Source: Deltaproteobacteria bacterium
GTDB taxonomy: Bacteria > Desulfobacterota > GWC2-55-46
Direction of reading: 5' to 3'
Length of the DNA: 64,000 nucleotides
Assembly: GCA_015075075.1 (NCBI GenBank)
Contig: JABTVA010000004.1
Span: 1 to 64,000 of the forward strand
Shown here: in pieces, positions 53,131 through 62,006 of the stretch
Layout of the letters: every line of letters begins with the position of its first letter
Position numbering within the stretch: the first letter of the stretch is position 1
Position numbers and translations under genes: made by a program
Notes under the pieces: generated by a model
What the model saw: the letters and a program-made list of their open reading frames with translations, nothing else
Told to the model about the DNA's origin: nothing
Databases searched by the model: none

Positions 53131-54087
53131 TCAATCCCCGCCCGGAAGAAGTCCAATCAAGTCCGCTCCCATGCCCTGCCGAACAAGAAATCCATATGAG
53201 CACACGGCGGCCATCGCAAGCCCTAAAAGGACAAAGGGCGAAGGCTCGGGCACGGCTGTCTTTTTGATAGGGATTGCGAGGAAACCGTATCCCCTCTCAT
53301 TGAATGTATAGCTCCCGACCAGGTATCCGAGGTCGTTAATGCCCGAAAGGCCTGAATAGGCCGCCCCCGGATAATTAATCGTGCTTACGCGGCCATTGGC
53401 GCTGTCGAAGAGGAAGCCGCCTTCCATATAGCTTCCGACGACATACCCGGAGTCGTTTATGCTCCTTGCCCATATGTCCACGCCGTAAGGCGAATCTCCG
53501 AAGATTATCTGGCTCAGGTCCTTGCCGTCATATAGATAAGAGATCCAGAAATCCGGGTCGTAGCCCACCATCTGCCCGGAATCGTTTACATCCATAAATA
53601 TCGTGGTGTTCGGAAATACCACCTTGGCGCTTTTTTCGTACAGGACCCCGTTCGAGCTGTTCGTCGGCCAGTCGTAATAGCCTCCGGCGGCAACCCCCGC
53701 GTCGTTAAGCCCGTTTATCGAGGTCTCGGTATTGCCCGGGAACGAATAGGTCGAAAAATCCCTGCCGTCAAGGATGAAATTCTGATATTTATGGCCGTTA
53801 TTGTACTCGCCTACCATCTTGCCGGAATCGTTTATGTCCTTTATGCCCGTATTGCCGCCGCTGCCCGGATAATCTATGGTGAGGTATCCGGTGCCGTCGT
53901 ACAGGAAGCCATGCGAGCCGGTCCCGTCCGAGTATGTTCCGACTATGTGCCCGAGGTTATTTATCCCGTTCGCGCTCGTCCATAATGCGCCCGGCACCTC
54001 TATGGTGGTGAACTCATACTGGGTCGCGTACGCGCTGGAGGAAAGACCTGCAATGAAAAATACGGCTGCAAGCCACGTTTTTTTCAT
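53131..54087 (-). CDS. PEP-CTERM sorted extracellular protein with HAF repeats
   Basis: 318 residues: signal peptide (1-21); about seven copies of a repeat of the type IN-x-x-G-x-x-VG-x-Y ... GFLYDG (NGINNLGHIVGTYSD, KDINDSGKMVGEYNN, NGLNDAGVAAGGYYD and so on), the HAF/extracellular repeat; then VPEPSPFVLLGL...FLVRQ, a PEP-CTERM motif with hydrophobic helix and basic stop. The 14 residues after the basic stop are unusual. Such proteins are processed by an exosortase and displayed with exopolysaccharide. No exosortase is in the window. Confidence 0.85.
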   Translation of the reverse strand: MKKTWLAAVFFIAGLSSSAYATQYEFTTIEVPGALWTSANGINNLGHIVGTYSDGTGSHGFLYDGTGYLTIDYPGSGGNTGIKDINDSGKMVGEYNNGHKYQNFILDGRDFSTYSFPGNTETSINGLNDAGVAAGGYYDWPTNSSNGVLYEKSAKVVFPNTTIFMDVNDSGQMVGYDPDFWISYLYDGKDLSQIIFGDSPYGVDIWARSINDSGYVVGSYMEGGFLFDSANGRVSTINYPGAAYSGLSGINDLGYLVGSYTFNERGYGFLAIPIKKTAVPEPSPFVLLGLAMAAVCSYGFLVRQGMGADLIGLLPGGD

Positions 54088-54196
54088 ATTGGCCCCCTTT
54101 TGAATGATATGTATCTGAGTATAGCAGAGAAGGACGGGGGTCGGTTTTTGGAGTGCTTAAGGTAAACCTGATGCCTGGAAGGAAAGGAAGCGGGTT

Positions 54197-55630
54197 TTAT
54201 TCCCCTCCTCCTGAATTTGCGAAGAAAAAGCCGCGCACATTTCTCACTCCCACGGATATCATCTCGGAGGGCTTCAGGTTCTCGCTCCGGAGATAGCACC
54301 AGCCGTAAGAGGCGAGGAAGGCCAGGTTGAAGAAGATGTTCGGCTTGAGCCGTATGAGCCGTTTTATGAGCGGAAGGAGGAAAGGGAACTTGACCCCGTA
54401 AAAGAAGAGCTTCTGCAGGTTTATGAGCTCGTTCTTATGGGGAGACTTGAGTACGCTTTCCTTGAAGAATGACGGGTTCGCGCAATCGACCGAGGAATCG
54501 AGAAGGCCCTTTTCGCGCGCGTATTCCGCAAGCTCGGTGCCGGGGAAAGGGTAGAAGAGGGCGCACCAGGGATAATCGGTCTCTATCTCGGCGTTTATGG
54601 AAACCGTCCTGAAGGCGTCCTCGAGCGTTTCTCCGGGGAGGCCCAGTATGTTGTAGGTCCTGAACCTTATGCCGTACTTCTTGAGGAGCCTCCCGGTATT
54701 TATTACCTCCTCGTCGGTCACCTTTTTTTTCAGGAGCGAGTTACGGAGGTCTTCGCTCCCGGTCTCCACCCCGAAGAAGACGTTCTTGCACCCGGCGCGC
54801 TTGAGCCCTTTGATGGTCTCCTCGTCCGCAAGATCAGCCCTGACCAGGCAGATGAACGGCAGGCCGACCTCTTTCGGGTATTTCGAGGCGAACTCCGCGA
54901 ACCATTTCTTGTTTAGGATGAAGGTGTCGTCCTGCATGTAGACGGTCCTGAGGCCGGTTGAGGAGCGCACCTCATTTATCTCGGCTATGAGGTTGTCTAC
55001 GCTCCTGTACCGGACGGCCTTGCCCTTCCCCTGGTAGAGCTTTATGAGCGCGTGGTTGAAGCAGAAGGTGCAGTCGAACGGGCAGCCGCGGCCGCCGATA
55101 AAGGCCCTCTGGGAACGGTTCAGGAAATGGTATTTGCCTGCGTAAAGGGTCCTGTCAGGAAATGGCAGCTCGTCAAGGTCCTCGATGAGGGGGCGCGGCT
55201 CGTTCCTGGTAATCCCGTCTTTGGTCTTGAACCAGAAGTTCCGGACGGAGAGGATGTCCTCGCCCCTGTCGAGCCTTTCGGCGAGCTCAAGGAGCGCGTA
55301 CTCTCCTTCGCCCCTGCAGACGGCGTCCACAGGCTCCTCCTCTACGACCTGGGGGAAGTATGTTGCGTGCGCGCCGCCGAAGACCGTCATCACAGGCGCG
55401 GCCTTCTTGAGCCTGGAGGCGAACTTCAATGCCCAGAGGTGAGCGCCCGTGGTGCAGGGAAACCCGGCTATATCGGGACGGAAGGCGGCGATCTCGGCGA
55501 GTGCCCTGTCCTCATCGCCGCTAACGATGAACATCTCGACAACGTGGCCGTGCCTCTTGAGGACGGCAGAGAGGTACATGACCCCGAGATATTCGAAAGC
55601 GATATTCTGGATGAAGGCTATTCGAGCCAT
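54197..55630 (-). CDS. B12-binding-domain radical SAM protein
   Basis: 477 residues. N-terminal cobalamin-binding-like domain (VFGGAHATYFPQVVEEEPVDAVCRGEGEYALLEL), then radical SAM core with CPFDCTFC (CxxxCxxC) and YNILGLPGETLEDAF. Family members perform methylations or rearrangements on lipids, cofactors or natural products; many of this type act on hopanoids or unknown substrates. The ATG at 55630 is the first Met. C-terminal 90 residues are helical and basic. Substrate unknown. Confidence 0.88.
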   Translation of the reverse strand: MARIAFIQNIAFEYLGVMYLSAVLKRHGHVVEMFIVSGDEDRALAEIAAFRPDIAGFPCTTGAHLWALKFASRLKKAAPVMTVFGGAHATYFPQVVEEEPVDAVCRGEGEYALLELAERLDRGEDILSVRNFWFKTKDGITRNEPRPLIEDLDELPFPDRTLYAGKYHFLNRSQRAFIGGRGCPFDCTFCFNHALIKLYQGKGKAVRYRSVDNLIAEINEVRSSTGLRTVYMQDDTFILNKKWFAEFASKYPKEVGLPFICLVRADLADEETIKGLKRAGCKNVFFGVETGSEDLRNSLLKKKVTDEEVINTGRLLKKYGIRFRTYNILGLPGETLEDAFRTVSINAEIETDYPWCALFYPFPGTELAEYAREKGLLDSSVDCANPSFFKESVLKSPHKNELINLQKLFFYGVKFPFLLPLIKRLIRLKPNIFFNLAFLASYGWCYLRSENLKPSEMISVGVRNVRGFFFANSGGGE

Positions 55631-55753
55631 GCGGGAAAAGTCGGGTGAGTGAATCTAAAGACGCCCGAGAATACCCGAAGGATAACATTTCAGTAGCAGA
55701 AAATAAAGACAATAGGCCGAAGCCAGGCGGCCGTAAATGCGAATCCGGAAACG

Positions 55754-55783
55754 AAAAAGGCCGGGCGAAAATCGCCCGGCCTT
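55754..55783 (-). terminator. Terminator of tRNA-Phe
   Basis: AAGGCCGGGCGA / TCGCCCGGCCTT, 12-bp stem with a 3-nt loop; on the minus strand it runs into TTTTT. Placed 9 nt after the tRNA 3' end. Confidence 0.85.
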
Positions 55784-55791
55784 GATTTTAA

Positions 55792-55867
55792 TGGTGGCCA
55801 GGGAGGGAATTGAACCCCCGACACGGGGATTTTCAGTCCCCTGCTCTACCGACTGAGCTACCTGGCC
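55792..55867 (-). tRNA. tRNA-Phe (GAA)
   Basis: Minus-strand cloverleaf: acceptor GGCCAGG/CCTGGCC, D arm GCTC...GAGC, anticodon stem GGGGA-CTGAAAA-TCCCC with GAA, T arm GGGGG-TTCAATT-CCCTC, A discriminator and encoded CCA. Confidence 0.97.
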
Positions 55868-55968
55868 TTCTTCCGAAATCCTAAACCAACAAAATAATAT
55901 TAACAGGCCTGGTTGTCAAGGCCATTTTCCATTTGAACGGGCCGGAAAAGGACAGCCCGGGCCCTAAT

Positions 55969-57726
55969 TCAACGCCCCTCTTTGGGGCCGCGTCTCTTTG
56001 GCCCTGAACCGCCTCTTTTTCCGGCATATCCCTCAAAGCCCTGGCCGAAAAGGACGGCCTTCTGCTCCTCCCTGCCCTTGCCGGTTCTCTCGACGAAGCA
56101 GGGTTCTCCGGTAAACGGGTCGCGCCCTGTCCAGTACATGAGTGTGGAGTAGGTCGAAGGGGTGGGCGTAAAGACCTGTACCTGCTCAGGGACCCCTCCG
56201 AGCTCCTTTACCGCGAACGCGCGGAGCCTTTTCATGTCCTCGCGGGAGCAGCCGGGGTGGGCTGCCATCAGGTAATACGAAAGGAACTGCTTGAGTCCCG
56301 CCTCCCTTGTGAATCCATAAAAGAGCTCCTTGAATTTCACGAGCGCGTCCTTGTCGCAGCCGGGCTTTCCCATCAGGCGAAGCACGTTCTCCTCCGTATG
56401 CTCAGGCGCTATCTTCATCTGGCCCGAGACATGGTGCAGGACGAGCTCCTTGAGATATTTCTCCCCGTCCTTCCTGTCCGCGAGCACCATATCGTGCCGG
56501 ATGCCCGAGGCGACAACCACCTTCTTTACTCCCTTCACCGAACGGAGCGCCTTCAAAAGAGATATCTGCTCCCCGTGCCCCTGCTTAAGGAGCGGGCAGA
56601 CCTTTGGTGAGATGCAGCTCTTCTTCGGGCAGCAGCCCTCCTTTTCCATCCTCGAGCAGCCGCTTCCGTACATGTTGGCCGAGGGCCCGCCCACGTCGTG
56701 TATCCTTCCCTTGAAAAGCGGGTGCCTCGCCATCTCCTCCGCCTCCGCGATAATGGAAGCACGGCTCCTGCTCCTCACGCGCCTGCCCTCGTGGACGGCT
56801 ATGGCGCAAAAACCGCACTCGCCGTAGCAGCCCCTGTGAGTGGAGATGGAGAAGCGTATGGTCTCAAGGGCCTTTACCTCGCCGTCCTTCCGGTGAAATG
56901 GATGGAGGTCCCGCTCGTACCCGAGGGCGTATACGCGGTCAAGCTCCTCTCCGGTCAGGTATTCCGCCGGAGGGTTCTGGACGAGATAGCGGTCGCCGTG
57001 CCTCTGGACAAGCAGCATGGCGGTCGCCGGGTCGTTATTCGCGTAGAAGAGGCGGAAGGCACTGGCGAAGGCGTCCTTGTCTGCCGCGCATTCCTCGAAG
57101 GAAGGGAGCTCTATTGCGCCTTCGGGCAGGTCTTTCGAGATGCGGCAGAGCCCGCGTATGCCGGAGGGGTCTTCCCCTTCCCTGAGGCGGTTGGCAAGCT
57201 CTACAGCCGAACGCTCGGCCATGCCGTAAAGGATGTAGTCGGCCTTTGAATCGAATAGGACGGACCTCCTTATGGAATCCGTCCAGAAGTCGTAATGCGC
57301 GATGCGCCGGAGGCTCGCCTCTATGCCGCCGAGCACAATGGGGCGGGTGCCCTTGAAGTGTCTTCTTATGAGGTTGGAGTAGATGATCGCTGCCCGGTCC
57401 GGCCTCCTGTCATTAAGGCCGCCCGGGGTGTAGTCGTCGCTTCCGCGCCGGCGGCCTGAGGCAGTGCGGTTCGCCACCATGGAATCCATGCAGCCGCCGG
57501 TTACGCCCCAGAATAGGAGGGGCTCGCCGAGGCGCAGGATATCCGCGCCGGATACGTCGGGCTGGCCGATTACCCCTACCCTGTAGCCCGCGTCTACGAG
57601 CACCTTCCCTATTACCGCGACGCCTATGAAGGGCGAATCGATGTAGCTATCGCCGGTCACGAGTATCACGTCGAGGCGCTCCCAGCCGAGCGCCCTGGCC
57701 TCTTTTTCCGTAGTCGGGAGAAACAT
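55969..57726 (-). CDS. YgiQ-family radical SAM protein
   Basis: 585 residues. N-terminal region LGWERLDVILVTGDSYIDSPFIGVAVIGKVL and FWGVTGGCMDSMVANRTASGRRRGSDDYTPGG are YgiQ signatures; the radical SAM motif is RGCYGECGFCAIAVHEGR (CxxxCxxC), followed by PHSC-like CCPKKSC and CPLLKQGH. The C terminus is basic (GGSGPKRRGPKEGR). Family function is not established. The start codon follows a 37-bp palindromic repeat by some 10 bp. Confidence 0.92.
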   Translation of the reverse strand: MFLPTTEKEARALGWERLDVILVTGDSYIDSPFIGVAVIGKVLVDAGYRVGVIGQPDVSGADILRLGEPLLFWGVTGGCMDSMVANRTASGRRRGSDDYTPGGLNDRRPDRAAIIYSNLIRRHFKGTRPIVLGGIEASLRRIAHYDFWTDSIRRSVLFDSKADYILYGMAERSAVELANRLREGEDPSGIRGLCRISKDLPEGAIELPSFEECAADKDAFASAFRLFYANNDPATAMLLVQRHGDRYLVQNPPAEYLTGEELDRVYALGYERDLHPFHRKDGEVKALETIRFSISTHRGCYGECGFCAIAVHEGRRVRSRSRASIIAEAEEMARHPLFKGRIHDVGGPSANMYGSGCSRMEKEGCCPKKSCISPKVCPLLKQGHGEQISLLKALRSVKGVKKVVVASGIRHDMVLADRKDGEKYLKELVLHHVSGQMKIAPEHTEENVLRLMGKPGCDKDALVKFKELFYGFTREAGLKQFLSYYLMAAHPGCSREDMKRLRAFAVKELGGVPEQVQVFTPTPSTYSTLMYWTGRDPFTGEPCFVERTGKGREEQKAVLFGQGFEGYAGKRGGSGPKRRGPKEGR

Positions 57727-57733
57727 CTTGATT

Positions 57734-57771
57734 AAGGCAACCTCAAAAATCTCTGTTTTAGAGGTTGCCTT
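57734..57771. repeat. Short palindromic repeat (AAGGCAACCTC ... GAGGTTGCCTT)
   Basis: Perfect 11-bp inverted arms around a 16-nt loop. The right arm with its TTTTAGAGGTTGCC lead-in recurs at 15-29 at the window edge and, degenerate, at 45996-46009. Confidence 0.6.
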
Positions 57772-57822
57772 GACTATGATACAGGATAACCCGTGCGGCC
57801 GGAAGCGGATTATTCGAACTGT

Positions 57823-58209
57823 TCATTTCTTGTGCTTCTCCCTCTCATAGGCCTCTGCCTCTGCCTTGTTCTTGTGGATTGTGCCGTGCGGGTGCTCCGG
57901 GGGCGAGTAGACGGTATAGAGCTTCATGGGCTCGCTTGAGTCGTTTACTATGTTGTGCTCCGTTCCCGCTGGGATGACGACCGCGGAGCCGTCCTGTATC
58001 TTGTGCTTTTTTCCGTCAAGCACGGCGGTGCCGGTCCCGGCCTCGACCCTTATGAACTGGTCAACGTCGTCGTGCGTCTCCATCCCGATGTCCTCGCCCG
58101 GCGCGAGCGCCATTACTACAAGCTGGCTGTTCGGGCCCGTAAAAAGGACTTCGCGAAAATACCTGTTCTCAAGGGATTTCTTTTCGATATCGGTCAGATA
58201 CCCTGCCAT
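57823..58209 (-). CDS. Cupin-domain protein
   Basis: 128 residues, one double-stranded beta-helix: LAPGEDIGMETHDDVDQFIRVEAGTG (motif 1 with metal-type His and Glu-like positions) and VIPAGTEHNIVNDS (motif 2). The C terminus is Lys/Glu-rich (HKNKAEAEAYEREKHKK). Frequent in bacteria as a small metal-binding enzyme or sugar-binding protein; no substrate can be assigned. An AGGAGG-like box precedes the ATG. Confidence 0.88.
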   Translation of the reverse strand: MAGYLTDIEKKSLENRYFREVLFTGPNSQLVVMALAPGEDIGMETHDDVDQFIRVEAGTGTAVLDGKKHKIQDGSAVVIPAGTEHNIVNDSSEPMKLYTVYSPPEHPHGTIHKNKAEAEAYEREKHKK

Positions 58210-58864
58210 TTCAGCCTCCTTTTTTAGTCCTGCCCGGGTCTGGATTTATGAGAAATAGTCTAATTTACATTATATCAGGCAAGAGGCCCTGCTTTCAGGG
58301 GGGCTTGTTATTTCAAGGCGAGCCGACTACTCCCGTCCTTAAACAAAGGTTTCGGGATCGTTTAGTCCGTCAATGCAGGGTTTAATTTAGAAGGTAATCA
58401 CATGGGGTTTCCTCACGAGGTTGACAAATTTATGAAACCCGGATATATATAAGCCAGCATCCAAGGAACCGCTTCAAGACCCCGCACCTGCGAAGATTAC
58501 ATCCCGCTCTCATCAAGGCAATCTCATCCGGAACCAAGGCGATTCAACCCTCCTAGTGTCCGATATTCCTTCGGCTCAGGGTTGGTCCCGCTTCTGGCAG
58601 TTCCTTATCTGCCAGGAACTCCCTGAAACTCATCTCTGTAACAGCGGATAGCGCGGAGGTCAGGAGTAGAGGCTCTGTCCCCCAAATGCGCCCGGTCTTC
58701 TTAAGGACCTCCCGGAGGTTCGGGCGCCCCAGGGAACCAGACCTGTTCCCGAGCTTCTAAAAAAGAGGTCCTCTGGATGCGTCCCGTTTCTGGTACAGGC
58801 CGCGAGCGTGCAGCCTGCCATGCCTGAAGAGGGAAGACCTGCAATTTTTTCGGAAATAATCAAA
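58210..58864. other. Intergenic/leader region of the polysaccharide operon, 655 bp
   Basis: Contains the strong promoter at 58421-58449, giving a leader of about 400 nt. The leader has several small hairpins (CTGGCAG...CTGCCAG at 58596-58615; GACCTCCCGGAGGTTC near 58707) but no recognised riboswitch or small RNA. No gene seen. Confidence 0.5.
58421..58449 (+). promoter_or_regulatory. Strong sigma70-type promoter of the polysaccharide operon
   Basis: TTGACA (58421-58426), 17-bp spacer, TATATA (58444-58449): near-consensus. Start of transcription expected near 58456, more than 400 nt before the first gene, so leader-based control is possible. Confidence 0.7.
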
Positions 58865-61800
58865 ATGACAGGGGCCGGGGTCCCAGGGGGTTCGGGTTTG
58901 AGATTAGCCGTACTTTTTTTATCCATCCTGCTCCTTTTCAGCTCCGAAGCCTTTGCGGAAGAGATTTGTGTCGAGAGAGGAGAGGCCGGAGGCGCGCTTA
59001 CGGCTGAAGGGTTCGAGGCCTTCAAAACCAATCCCGAGTATATCGAATTAAGCCCCGAGGACGCTGCAAAGGGAAGGGACCTTCTTAAATCAAAGGGCAT
59101 CGGGAGCCAGCCGCTATTGCTGCCTTCTGGCGCGGGCAGTAGAGAGGCCGGTTCCATTGAATACAGGAGGAATGCGTGCTATGGCGCTCTCTGCCCCCTG
59201 ACGAGGCCGACAGGGTGCGCTTCCAGCAAAGTCGCCCCTGAAAGGTCTTTCAAACCCTGAGCCACTGACAAACTCAACCAGCCTCGCCCGTCTGGCTACG
59301 AGCCTTCATAAGTCGAAGCAGGCGTCCTTTGCAGGACGCTCCGGTCGCCCTCGATTACGTCATCGGGCCCGGCGACGAGATGAACGTCCCTTGTCTGGGG
59401 CAGGATGAACGGACAGCCGCTATCAGGAGCCGAAGGAACGGCACACCCGGATATAGGTTGGCCCAGGTCGGCGGCCTGACCTTCGCTGAGATGAAGAAGG
59501 CGCTTGCCGCATAGCAGCTGTAGGCACAGAGGCGAGCATCACAATGGGGAAGTTCAGGAGCATACAGGTCTTTGTCCTCGGCGAGGTGGAAAAGCCAACC
59601 GGCGTCGTGAGCGGAATGTCGACTCTTTACCGGCGCCGCTCATGCCGCGGGCGGGCCCTCTCGGCCATAGCCTTGAGAAATATCGAGCTAAAGCGCAGCG
59701 GGAAGGCGATAGCTCCATGACCTCTACGACCTCCCTAAAGGGCGATAACTCCATGGACAGGAGGCTCCAGAGCGGCGATGTCGTCTTCGTCCATCCCGTC
59801 GGGCCGCTCGTGGGGGTTGCCGGAAACGTAAAAAGGCCCGCTGTATACGAGCTCGCCAGCTCCCTTGACCTCGCGGGCGTAATCGAGCTCGCGGGCGGGG
59901 CCATGCCCACTGCGTTTACGCAGAGGGTGCAGGTCGAGAGGATCGAGGGCAATAAAAAAAGGACGGTCACGGACATAAACGCGGAAAACGGAAGCGCCGC
60001 AAGCGATTTCAGGCTCCAGGACGGAGACTTCGTAAAGGTCTTTGCCATAACCGAAAAGGACGCGAACGCGGTCTTCGTCCGCGGCAAGGTAAAGAGGCCG
60101 GGGAAATATGAGCTCAAGGACGGCATGAGGCTGAGCGACATCTTAAAGGGCGAGGGCGACGTAGACGATGAGGCCCATCTCGATTACGGGCTCATAAAAA
60201 GGCTAAGGCCGCCTGAGATGAAAGCCGAGCTCCTGCCGTTCAGCCTCGCGTCGGTCTTTTCCGGAAAAGACGACCCCATACTCGAGCCGCGGGACACGGT
60301 TTTCGTTTTCTCCAGGTGGTACTTCTCGGAAAGGCCCAGGGTAAGGCTGGAAGGCGAGGTCAGGTGCAGCTCGGATTTCGTCCTCAAATCCGGGGACCGT
60401 AGGGAAAAGAGGATGGAGCGGCGGGAAGCAGAGGAAAAGCCCGCGGCTTATGAACCGGGGAAGGATGAAAAATTCGGGCAGAAGCCGGATAAGCAGGAAG
60501 ATTTTAAAAAAGAGTTGAAGAAAGAGGGAACAGTCCGTAAGGACGAGCACAGGCCCGGCCTGAAAGAAGTCCTGCCCGACCGGGAAACCCCGGCGCGTGA
60601 TGCGAAAGAAAGTCGGCAAAATGGCCAGGCCCAATCGGAGGAGGCCGGATATGAGGACAAAGGGGATATCTCTTACAAGAGGTGCGAGCTCGAGTACAGG
60701 GACAATCTGACGGTCAGGGACCTGGTACTCCTTACGGGAGGCCTCGCGCCCGAGGCCTCTTCGGGCGGGTTCGAAGTGTACAGGACGGACCCTGGGACGC
60801 GGGCGATCGAATCAATGGAGCTCAACCTCTCAAAGGCGATGGCAACTGACCCTGAGCACAATCTGATGCTTCGCCCGGACGACCGTGTGGTAATACATTC
60901 AATCCGCGAATTATCACCCAGGCGCTTCGTCTCTATAAGAGGCGAGGTCGGGAAGCCCGGAGAATACGAGTACGCCTCGAACTGGACTGTGAGGGACCTG
61001 GTCTTTGCCGCAGGAGGCGTACTCGACTCGGATTACCTCAAAGAGGCGTAGTTCGCCTCCGGCGTCGTCGAGGAGGGTAGGTACGATATAAGGCACAGGA
61101 GGATAGATATTGCCAGGGCCCTGGCCGGCGACCCCGCGCACAACCTGCCCCTAAGCCCCAACGACAGCATACATGTGAAGAGGATCCCGGAGTGGAGGGG
61201 CGAGATGTACGTCTCGCTCAAGGGGGAGGTCGCCTTCCCTGGCCGGTATATCATAAGGAAGGGAGAGCCCCTGAGCTCGGCAATAAGGAGGGCGGGCGGC
61301 TTCTCGGAGAGCGCTTACCTTAAGGGCGCGGTCTTCACAAGGGAATCGGTCCGTAAGCTCCAGCAGAAGAACATAGACGACGCCATAGACAGGTTCGAGC
61401 GGAAGATACTGAGCCAGTCCGCCGATTCGGCGATGGGCGCGCTCGGCGCTGATGAGGCCCTGCAGATACAGAGCGCAAAGGAGCAGAAGATTGCGCTCGT
61501 CGAAAAGCTCAGGGCCGCAAAGGCGACCGGCAGGATAAGCATAAGGCTCGCAGACGTCGGCAGCTTCGAGGGCTCGGTCTACGACATCGCGCTGGAGGAC
61601 GGCGACGAGCTGCACGTGCCGTCCCGGTCCGACCAGGTCCAGGTCATGGGCGCGGTCTTCAACCAGACGGCATTCGTGCACGAGCCTGAAGCGACGGTAT
61701 CGTCCTATGTCAGAAGATCAGGGGGCATAACCGCCGACGCGGACAGGAAGGCCATATATATCCTCAAGGTGGACGGTACGGCCATGAGCGGAAGCGGCTG

Positions 61801-61993
61801 GGGCCTGAGGTGGGACAGCGCCAGAGGGAGCTGGCTCTCAGGCGGGCTCATGTCCGAGCGGCTCGACCCCGGTGACACGATAGTGGTCCCGGAGAAGGTC
61901 GACAAGATTGCGTGGCTCAAGGAGACGAAGGACCTCACCCAGATACTCTACCAGATAGCGGTCACCGCCGGGGTCCTCATGGTGATGTTCTGA
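58865..61993 (+). pseudogene. SLBB-domain polysaccharide export protein, multiply broken
   Basis: A Wza-like outer-membrane exporter of the long SLBB type (expected about 1,000 residues). Pieces: 58865-59260 holds the signal peptide (AVLFLSILLLFSSEAFA) and N-terminal helix (ELSPEDAAKGRDLLKSKG), then loses frame. 59335-59514 has DYVIGPGDEMNV and VGGLTFAEMKKALAA in one frame, but with a scrambled middle (VWGRMN in another frame). 59540-59750 shows SIQVFVLGEVEKP then LRNIELKRSGKAIA in other frames. From about 59755 to 61993 the reading frame is intact except for TAG at 61049-61051: GDVVFVHPVGPLVGVAGNVKRPAVYEL, further SLBB units, and a C-terminal helix (LYQIAVTAGVLMVMF). A Lys/Glu-rich insertion of about 90 residues lies at 60395-60665. 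Confidence 0.8.
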
Positions 61994-62006
61994 CAGGGAT
62001 ACGCGC

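Noticed and set aside
58640-58665. ops/JUMPstart-like string in the polysaccharide leader (GCGGATAGCG)
   Set aside because: It differs from the ops core by an insertion, lacks the hairpin context, and no RfaH/LoaP gene is in view.
58456-58860. c-di-GMP riboswitch in the long leader
   Set aside because: The conserved GEMM core strings and tetraloop pattern are not found.
29235-61051. Amber read as an amino acid (pyrrolysine or glutamine recoding)
   Set aside because: Several clearly correct genes (58-390, pstS, phoB, nuoK) end with TAG at the right place, and no pyl genes are present.
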